64,000 bases of DNA from Diphasiastrum complanatum (Eukaryota > Streptophyta > Lycopodiopsida > Lycopodiales > Lycopodiaceae), in contig CM055104.1 in NCBI GenBank assembly GCA_029204225.1, positions 56,634,264-56,698,263 of the forward strand, written 5' to 3'. Each line of letters opens with the position of its first letter. The stretch's first letter is position 1. Shown here one piece after another: positions 58,080 to 64,000 of this stretch. The notes beneath the pieces are model-generated. The model did no database searches, had not been told where the DNA came from, and was given only the letters and a program-made list of their open reading frames with translations. Made by a program: the position numbers and the translations under genes.

Positions 58080-59125
58080 ATGCTTCCCCTATTGGTGGCC
58101 ATTTTGGTTTTTAGAAGTCTTATGCACGTCTTAAGGACCATTTCTATTAGCCATCCATGAAGTCTGAGCTAGCCCATCTTATTCGTCATTGTCCTTTTTG
58201 TGCCCGTAATAAATATTCCTGTGCTAAGTCCGCTGGTTTGCTCCAGAGTTGGCCCATTCCTCATCGCTAGTGGACGGATATTTCTATGGACTTTATCCTT
58301 GGTCTTCCTCATACCCGTCGTGGTCATGACTCTTGTATGGTGGTGGTGGATCGGTTCTCAAAACAAGCACACTTTATACCGGTCCGCGCAGTACTATTAC
58401 AACTGAGCAGTGCGCACGTCTTCTATCAGAGATTTTTCGCCTGCATGGTACTATCTGATCAGAATAGTAAGTTTACATCTACATTATGGACAAAGCTTAT
58501 GCGTATTTTGGATGTACAGCTTCTGATGGGCACTGCATATCATTCTACTGCTGATGGGCAGACTGAGGTCCTTAATCGGAGCTTTGAGGATTACCTTCGA
58601 CATTTCCGGGAAGGATTGGGATCAACATTTATGTTTGGCAGAGTATAGCTATAATAGCTCTGTTAGTACCAGCACTGGAGTTTCACCTTTCTTATTGGCT
58701 CATGGGTATGCTCCACTTTTGCCAGGGGTGCCCCTTCCTCCTAATGATACACCGGTTACCATTGCTTCTTTTTTTATCCGGTGCTCACAAGCTTATTGCT
58801 AGGGCTACTACTCACTTACAGTAGATTCAACAACGCTATCAGATTTCTGTTGATCGTCATCGCCGTCATGTTGAGTTCCAGGTTGGTGATATAGTTTACG
58901 TCCGATTACGCTTTGCACAGTTTCACTTTGTTCAAGGTCACGCTTCTACTGAGAAGCTTGCACCATGCTATTATGGGCCTTACTGTATCTTGGATCGCCT
59001 CAGCCCTGTTACGTACCGGTTATAGTTGCTTGATTCTACATGAGCCTGTGATATCTTTCATGTTAGCCTTTCATGGGCTGCCATTGAGGATGATGCTCCT
59101 CGCGATCTCACATTTCCTATAGAGC
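58080..59125 (+). pseudogene. Element H integrase (broken)
   Basis: In shifting frames: HCPFCARNKYSC (zinc-binding end), WTDISMDFILGLPHTRRGHD, VVVDRFSKQAHFIPVRAVLL, VLSDQNSKFTSTLWTKLM, GTAYHSTADGQTEVLNRSFE and AEYSYNSSVSTSTGVSPFLL. The usual GLP.SIVSDRD text is shortened at ACMVLSDQN. Catalytic D, D and E blocks are visible but stops and frameshifts prevent expression. Confidence 0.85.
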
Positions 59126-59136
59126 CATAGCTGTTC

Positions 59137-59340
59137 CCTTTTTTGCCAGCTGCCATCTATCAGGTTCGCCTTCAGTATAGTCGACGTAGCAGGCAGGTTC
59201 AGTTTTTAGTACAGTGGGATGGTCGTCCTCTTGAGAAGGCCACTTGGGAGCCTATTGATGTCTTTTATCATACACCATTATTGGCAGAGCACGCTCGAGC
59301 TCTCATGGCTATAGTTCTCTCCATGACTATTCTTTTATGT
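59137..59340 (+). pseudogene. Element H chromodomain tail
   Basis: YQVRLQYSRRSRQVQFLVQW, DGRPLEKATWEPIDVF matches the chromodomain pattern (VLVQWxGxPxxxATWE) found at the integrase C-terminus of chromoviruses, where it targets insertion to methylated histone chromatin. It is in an open frame that begins near 59143. Confidence 0.8.
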
Positions 59341-59505
59341 TTTGATTGTAGTAATTCCTTAGTACTTGATTTACATAGTTATGATACTTTTGGGGTATCT
59401 GTTGTGACGACTTATGTCTTCTCCATCAATATTTCCATTAGTTCGTGATTTTTCAGTATCTAGCATGTTTGTTAGCCGGTGGAGGGCTTTGTTTTTCTGC
59501 AGGGG

Positions 59506-59877
59506 AGTTATGGACTTGGCTCATTACATTCGCCGCGTCCATTCTTTTATTCATGCATTAGCAGGCCCAAGGGCCCTTTTTTATTCATATATTGGCCTTG
59601 GGCCCTATTTGGTCATATTTTTAGGACTTGGTCACGTTGATTTGGAGTGGGGGTCCTCCTATTGGGAGGGCGCACTATTTTCCCTCCAAATCCTTTTTCC
59701 CTCCCTTTTTTGAATCCTTTATTTGATTCAGGGAGAGGGTATAAGTAGGGCAGCATTGTATTCCTTTATTCAGTTTATGATGATTGCTCCTCTTTAGCCT
59801 CCTTAAGCATTCTCTTTTCATGCTTTCTATCTTAAGTCCTGCTTTCTAGCATAACTAGTGAATCTTACCTTGTAACT
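59506..59877 (+). repeat. Element H 3' LTR (372 bp)
   Basis: Starts AGTTATGGACTTGG right after the purine tract TGCAGGGG (59498-59505) and ends TTGTAACT. It has about 9 extra bases (around 59847) relative to the 5' LTR. Confidence 0.95.
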
Positions 59878-59882
59878 GCTCT

Positions 59883-60368
59883 AGCCACACCCAAGATTAA
59901 GAATTACTATGAATTCAATCAGCCACTAATGATGAGGCTCATAGGCCTACATGTGGGTATCAAAAGCCCTCACGTCAACTGACTAGAGTAGCTGGTCCAC
60001 ACTGTATTAGGAACAAAATGCATGGACTTTTGACAGCATAAGCCCTAATAAGTTGTGAAATACCCAAACACACTATGAGCTCCATGTGTGGACCTGATTT
60101 GATTAAAATGTGGAGAGAGTGTGTATATGGCAATATCGAATCCCATTCTGATCGTGCAAAAAAGGACAATTAGGAGCCCATAGGCTGCAATATTGGCTTG
60201 ACCTAAAATGTGGATGGACTGTGTAAAGATTGTACATAATGATGCCAGTGCAAACTATTTCCATTGCAATAACAATAAAAAAGCTGAACCAAGCACATTG
60301 TTTGTGTCATGCCATGCTACATCCTTAATTTCATACGCAACCACCTGACTGACGTATTTATGACCTCG
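59883..60368. other. Flank and 3' UTR side of the CFAP52 gene
   Basis: Non-coding. On the minus strand it follows the CFAP52 stop codon and probably includes the 3' UTR. The Gypsy element therefore lies within about 500 bp of the end of the coding region. Confidence 0.5.
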
Positions 60369-60566
60369 TTATTCGTCATGACTTTGACCACTTTCTTCAG
60401 CTGGAACAGGCCTCTCTGGTAATGCTGGAACTGGACTTAACCTGGCTGGACTTGTATTCTGCACCGGACTACTTGATGTAGAGATAGGGCTCTTGTAATT
60501 CCAGATAAAAATTGCTCCATCTTCTCCAACTGAGATTATATTTTGTTGATCTGGGCTAATTTTTAC
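60369..60566 (-). CDS. CFAP52: CFAP52/WDR16-like, last coding exon (65 aa)
   Basis: The exon begins after the acceptor TTTCAG at 60572-60567 and continues in frame from the preceding exon. VKISPDQQNIISVGEDGAIF followed by IWNYKSP is the final WD40 blade, matching the end of CFAP52 as I remember it (a 'VSxxADGAIxxWxY' ending close to the C-terminus). CFAP52 is a WD40-repeat protein of the axoneme, associated with doublet microtubules of motile cilia and flagella. After the blade there is a 38-residue Ser/Pro-rich tail (from ISTSSSPVQNTS to GQSHDE), which I believe is longer than in animals. The stop is at 60369-60371. The gene runs on the minus strand and its 5' part lies beyond the window or above 61000. 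CFAP52 identity is by memory of the family. A WD40 protein is certain. Confidence 0.8.
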   Translation of the reverse strand, partial: VKISPDQQNIISVGEDGAIFIWNYKSPISTSSSPVQNTSPARLSPVPALPERPVPAEESGQSHDE

Positions 60567-60788
60567 CTGAAAGCACGATGACCAAGCCTTGTTCCAGAAA
60601 TTCAAGCAAGAATCGTGCTATTTGCACGTTTAAAAGCAAGTACTACCCTAGACCGTAAGTAATCGTCATGCTAATGTCAAAGTTGACTTGTATTGGGAAA
60701 GAAAAAAAGATCGGTTGAAAAAAAGCAAATTTACTTTTGAAACACGAAGTACCTAGGGTAGAAAAGTATTCAGCAAACGATAGCCTAC
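60567..60788 (-). other. CFAP52: CFAP52 last intron (222 bp)
   Basis: Starts GTAGGC at 60788 and ends TTTCAG at 60567 on the minus strand, phase 0. Both sites are consensus, and joining the exons preserves the WD40 repeat across the boundary (PILK to VKISP). Confidence 0.85.
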
Positions 60789-60989
60789 CTTTAAAATGGG
60801 TTCACTGTGGCCGCGTCCAATAAAGTAGCAATGACCCTCATCATAATTCCACAACTTAACTTCTTTGTCGACACCTCCACTCACAAATGCTGTACCATCA
60901 GGACTTATATCAATAGACGTTAACTCTGCTGACAAAGATCCATCAATGATCCTGATTGCAGAGCAATCATATGCATCCCAGTACGTTAT
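60789..60989 (-). CDS. CFAP52: CFAP52/WDR16-like, penultimate coding exon (67 aa)
   Basis: The exon is bounded by acceptor TTTTTCAG (ending 60990) and donor AAG/GTAGGC (60788). It encodes ITYWDAYDCSAIRIIDGSLS, then ELTSIDISPDGTAFVSGGVD and KEVKLWNYDEGHCYFIGRGH. The blade SPDGTAFVSGGVDKEVKLWN is a standard WD40 repeat. The 'xYWxxYDxxxIRxxxGS' opening and the 'VKxWxYxEG...GxGHS' pattern are what I recall for the C-terminal propeller of CFAP52. It is 201 bp, exactly 67 codons, phase 0 at both ends. The preceding exon was not found between 60990 and 62700, so the upstream intron is long. Confidence 0.8.
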
Positions 60990-62744
60990 CTGAAAAACAG
61001 AACAGCACAGATATCAGAATTAAGCTTTTAAATACAAATAAGAAAAAACTCTTATCCGAAAAGATAGTGAATACACATTCAGTGTTAATAAAACTAAAAC
61101 AAATGCAGCAACATATTCATAAAATTCCACGTTAAACTTTTTCCAGGCATGCACAATCTGTATAATCAAAACATGCACATGCTTTTGGGCTTTCTGGATC
61201 AAAGAAGTCTCTTTGGAAGGTTGGGGGGTTTCTTGGGAACTTTCCTTTCATATGTAGTACCGTTTTGTAGTACAGAACGAAACATACCTAAAAAAATTCA
61301 AATTTTAGTACAGAGTATCTATGGTCATTTATGTACGGATACAAATTTCCGATATTTCATTCTGTACTTATAAGAAACTACAATCAAATATACATTATTT
61401 GATTTTTAACGCTAAGAACTTGAAAGAAATTCAATCCACACTGACCAGTCACCATACAGAACATGTTCTCATTCTGTATGTATAAGAAATATAAATACGA
61501 AAGATGCTTCTATGGAAGTCAAGATAAACTCTTGCTTGATTTTGTAGGTCGGGAAGCTCATGTTATCCGGAATGAAGATTATAATGTTAATGAGCAAATA
61601 CACTGGATAAGGTGACAATGGAAAAATAAAGAGCTTTCTATCAATTTTGAAAGTTAATAGAACATCTCGCTCCTGCTGAGTCTCATGAGTCTTTGTGAAA
61701 TAATAGAATCACCCCCGAGAAATAAAATCAATCAAGTGCAGATGATGATGAAGGGATGCTATTACAATTCCACACTCTGATACGCAATCGGTGTGGACGG
61801 GGCCCTTGGCTACTCCTACACTCGAGGGCCCCAACTTCAAGGCATTGGGGGAGGACTATGATCCTGGCATCTAACCTGACCATCCTGATAGATAGCAAAT
61901 CTATCCAATGCCTTAGCCTCCTGAATTTTTTTCTCCATTCTTCCACTTGAATATGTGTAGGGTCATCATCTAAGAAAACCCACGTGCCTTTCAGTTCAAT
62001 TCTTACTCATATAGTAAATCTCTGCATTGCTTCAAGTGTTAAAAATTCTATAGTCAAGGATTCGGCCCATTTTACCCAAAGAAAAAAATGCAAGCATTTT
62101 AACTTAAGCTGGAGCCACTTTGATATAAAACCAGATTCAGTGTCCATAATGTACATGGCAGGATCAAGAAAATGAGATATTTTATGTTTGTGATTGAGGC
62201 TTGAGTCATGTTAAGCAGAAGAGCATACATTTTCTCAAATGGAATTATAGCTTATTTTGAAACCCCTAACAAACACAACTTTTCAAAGATTAACAATAGA
62301 TTCACTACACCTGAAATAACACTTAGGCCCAACTATAACAAAAGCAACACCTTTGTTCTTCCTACCTAACATCAAACCTATAATATTAAGAGAGTTGTCA
62401 ATTGCTTATAAGTAAGAAAAGTGATGTTCCTGCTTTTCTATGTTGTGCTCCAATAAAATGTAAAACTGTAGATTTTCCTGGGTAGATGGCTGAGTCACTT
62501 GCCTGCAGTGATGTGCTTACAATATTAATGTATGAATAGGGTCTCAAATTAAATTTGCTTATGATTGTAATGTACGAACACGGTCTCAAAAAGAGTGTAA
62601 AGTGCTGGGAATTTGAGCAAATAGACCGAGGGAAGCCTGATAAGACAGAATAGTTAGTGGTTCGAGGCATGCTTGGCTATTTTTTGCTATTCACAAAATA
62701 AAGATGAGATCTCTTGAACGAAAGAGCTTTGAAACACATCGGAT
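60990..62744 (-). other. CFAP52 upstream intron, no exon found
   Basis: I looked on the minus strand for an exon encoding the preceding WD40 blade and found none. A minus-strand open stretch at 61728-61946 continues to about 62000 and can be read VFLDDDPTHIQVEEWRKK, but does not look like WD40 and is unrecognised. It may be a decayed transposon frame. Confidence 0.45.
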
Positions 62745-63414
62745 GATTATCAGAAAATCAGAGGGGTTTTCCGAGGCCTCAAAGATGAATATAAAGTAGA
62801 GGTCCAGAGAAACTCGCCTACTACCCTTGAGCAAGCTCTCAAATATGCTCAAATCTATGATCGATTCAGTGGGTAGGAAGAGGGTGAGACAACAGCCTCT
62901 TTCTGAGCAGCCTCCTCAGAAAGACTTTCAATTTAAAAAGAAATTTTTAAAAAGAAAGAAAGAAGATAAATTCAAAAGTGAAGCTCCTCAGAAACGCCCT
63001 TCACTCATACAACCCTTAAAACCAGAAGATTTTGAGAAAGCCAAACAAGAACGTTTGTGCTTTGTGTGTATGGGCAAGGGACACACAGTCAGACAGTGTC
63101 CCAAGGGGCCCTTCACTAAAAAAGATGAAATAGATAAGAAACAAGTTCATCTTGTTCAGACTGTAAGTTTCCCCAGTGACTCGGCAGCTTCCGAGATCAA
63201 AGTGTATCATGAAGAACACTGTTGCCAGCTGACCTCTGCTATGCTTGCGAGACCCTTCAGCTTTGGGCCGCATGACCTAGTACGTATGCATGGGAAAGTT
63301 GGTAACCAGTCAGTAAGAGTTATGGTTGATGATGGGGCAACCCATAATTTCATCAACTACACCTTGGTTAAAAAGCTTAACCTACAGAAGTACCTAGTCA
63401 GCATAGGTACATAG
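62745..63414 (+). pseudogene. Gypsy element I: gag end, zinc knuckle, protease start
   Basis: Before the long frame, IRGVFRGLKDEYKVEVQ and TLEQALKYAQIYDRFSG form the end of a Gypsy gag. A frame change follows near 62870. The frame 62827-63414 contains a Lys-rich stretch, the CCHC knuckle CFVCMGKGHTVRQC (about 63058-63100) and the protease VRVMVDDGATHNFINYTLVK. The usual signature is DSGAT or DTGAT. Here the residue after the catalytic Asp is Asp. The frame stops at TAG 63412-63414. The element's 5' part and LTR are not visible. Confidence 0.85.
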
Positions 63415-64000
63415 TTTCAAGAGCTAAGGGTGAAGATAAGAAAATCTGGGAAACTATGGTAAGTAACTTAAATCTTGGTATTCAGGGGTACCGAGATGAA
63501 ATAAACTTTCAGATTATGCACCTCGATCGTATAGACATTGTTCTCGGGAGAGATTGGCTCTACAGTTTAGGACCTTCCCTCCATAGAAATTATCAGGAGA
63601 ACACCCTCAGCTTTCAGCATAAAGGCTGAGAGATCCAGTTGCATGGGGAGCATGATGTTCCCAACAGTCCTATGGTCTGCAGTTCAGAGCTCTGTCAGCT
63701 AATCGGAGACGACGACCATCAGGTATTCTTATGTGACTTTCAGTTTATTCCTGAAGTTTCTATTTCTAGTTCTATACAGCAGAAAATCAGTAAATTAGAA
63801 ACTTTATTGTCTAAATTTAAAGATGTTTTTCCTGAAGATTTGCCACATGGTTTTCCACCCAGCAGAGAGGTAGATCATGTAATAAACCTAGTATCAGGTA
63901 CAACACCTGTTTCTAAACCTCCGTATCGGGTCAGCCGAACAGAGGATGAAGAAATAACTAGGCAGTTAACAGATTATCTTGGGAAAGGCCAAATTCAGAC
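63415..64000 (+). pseudogene. Gypsy element I: protease end and RT start (runs off window)
   Basis: Continues with LGIQGYRDEINFQIMHLDRI, DIVLGRDWLYSLGPSLHRN (the conserved ILGxDWL block closing the protease), a stop in frame after QHKG at about 63628, then the linker FKDVFPEDLPHGFPPSREVD, HVINLVSGTTPVSKPPYRVS and ITRQLTDYLGKGQIQ, the standard entry into Gypsy RT. The RT domain itself lies past the window end. Confidence 0.85.

Larger units (their letters stand above)
54888..59877 (+). mobile_element. Gypsy chromovirus H, full length with AG...CT termini
   Basis: A 4,990-bp element bounded by LTRs of 363 and 372 bp and flanked by a 5-bp target duplication GCTCT (54883-54887 and 59878-59882). 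A primer-binding site follows the 5' LTR and a purine tract precedes the 3' LTR. Domain order protease - RT - RNase H - integrase - chromodomain marks a Ty3/Gypsy chromovirus. The LTR termini are AGTTA...TAACT instead of the usual TG...CA. By eye the LTRs differ by about 18 substitutions plus a 9-bp indel, so the insertion is not recent. Gag is nearly absent and pol carries indels and stops, so it cannot move by itself. Confidence 0.95.

Noticed and set aside
61728-61946. Possible further CFAP52 exon on the minus strand
   Set aside because: The sequence has no WD40 spacing and no fitting splice sites to continue from ITYWD.

Overview
This is a window of a large, AT-rich, repeat-dominated plant nuclear genome. 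Only two host genes can be supported. One is a minus-strand secreted lectin-like gene (2578-3108). The other is the last two exons of a WD40 gene that I read as the cilia/flagella protein CFAP52/WDR16 (60369-60989, minus). A ciliary gene beside plant-type Copia and Gypsy elements points to a land plant with flagellated sperm (fern, lycophyte, bryophyte, cycad or Ginkgo). The density of retroelements favours a large-genome fern or similar lineage, but the species cannot be fixed from the sequence.

Layout. 1-6600: an old LTR copy (1346-1760), the lectin gene with a (CT)n tract in its presumed 5' leader, a decaying tandem repeat (3625-5000) and a GA microsatellite. 6800-17850: nested Ty1/Copia elements. 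Element A (7530-13797, two LTRs) sits in the 5' LTR of element B (13798-17850). B in turn carries a solo LTR (15241-15853) with a perfect 5-bp target duplication. 18405-25790: minus-strand Copia remnants C and D, a duplicated unknown unit (20268 and 21178), a 14-bp minisatellite that cuts off the RNase H of D, and a second copy of the LTR seen at 1346. 27033-27630: an array of nested palindromes, the oddest structure in the window. 28700-37000: SWIM zinc-finger relics, two Copia gag relics and a 1-kb degenerate array. 37071-39170: a third copy of the LTR and a Copia integrase tail. 39649-43465: unrecognised minus-strand open frames interrupted by a Gypsy RT fragment. 44191-47470: Gypsy integrase and gag parts on either side of one LTR region. 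48400-54250: mostly unassigned, with an inverted-orientation relative of the 35-kb array. 54888-59877: a structurally complete Gypsy chromovirus (LTRs, PBS, PPT, target duplication, chromodomain) with broken coding capacity. 60369-60989: CFAP52. 62745-64000: another Gypsy gag-protease-RT start, inside the long CFAP52 intron or upstream of the gene.

Nearly all coding sequence is dead retroelement: stop codons, frameshifts, deletions and altered catalytic residues are visible in almost every copy. Six dinucleotide tracts of 70 bp or more occur. Two of them sit at the same position in copies of one LTR family. Coordinates of decayed elements are approximate unless exact termini are described.
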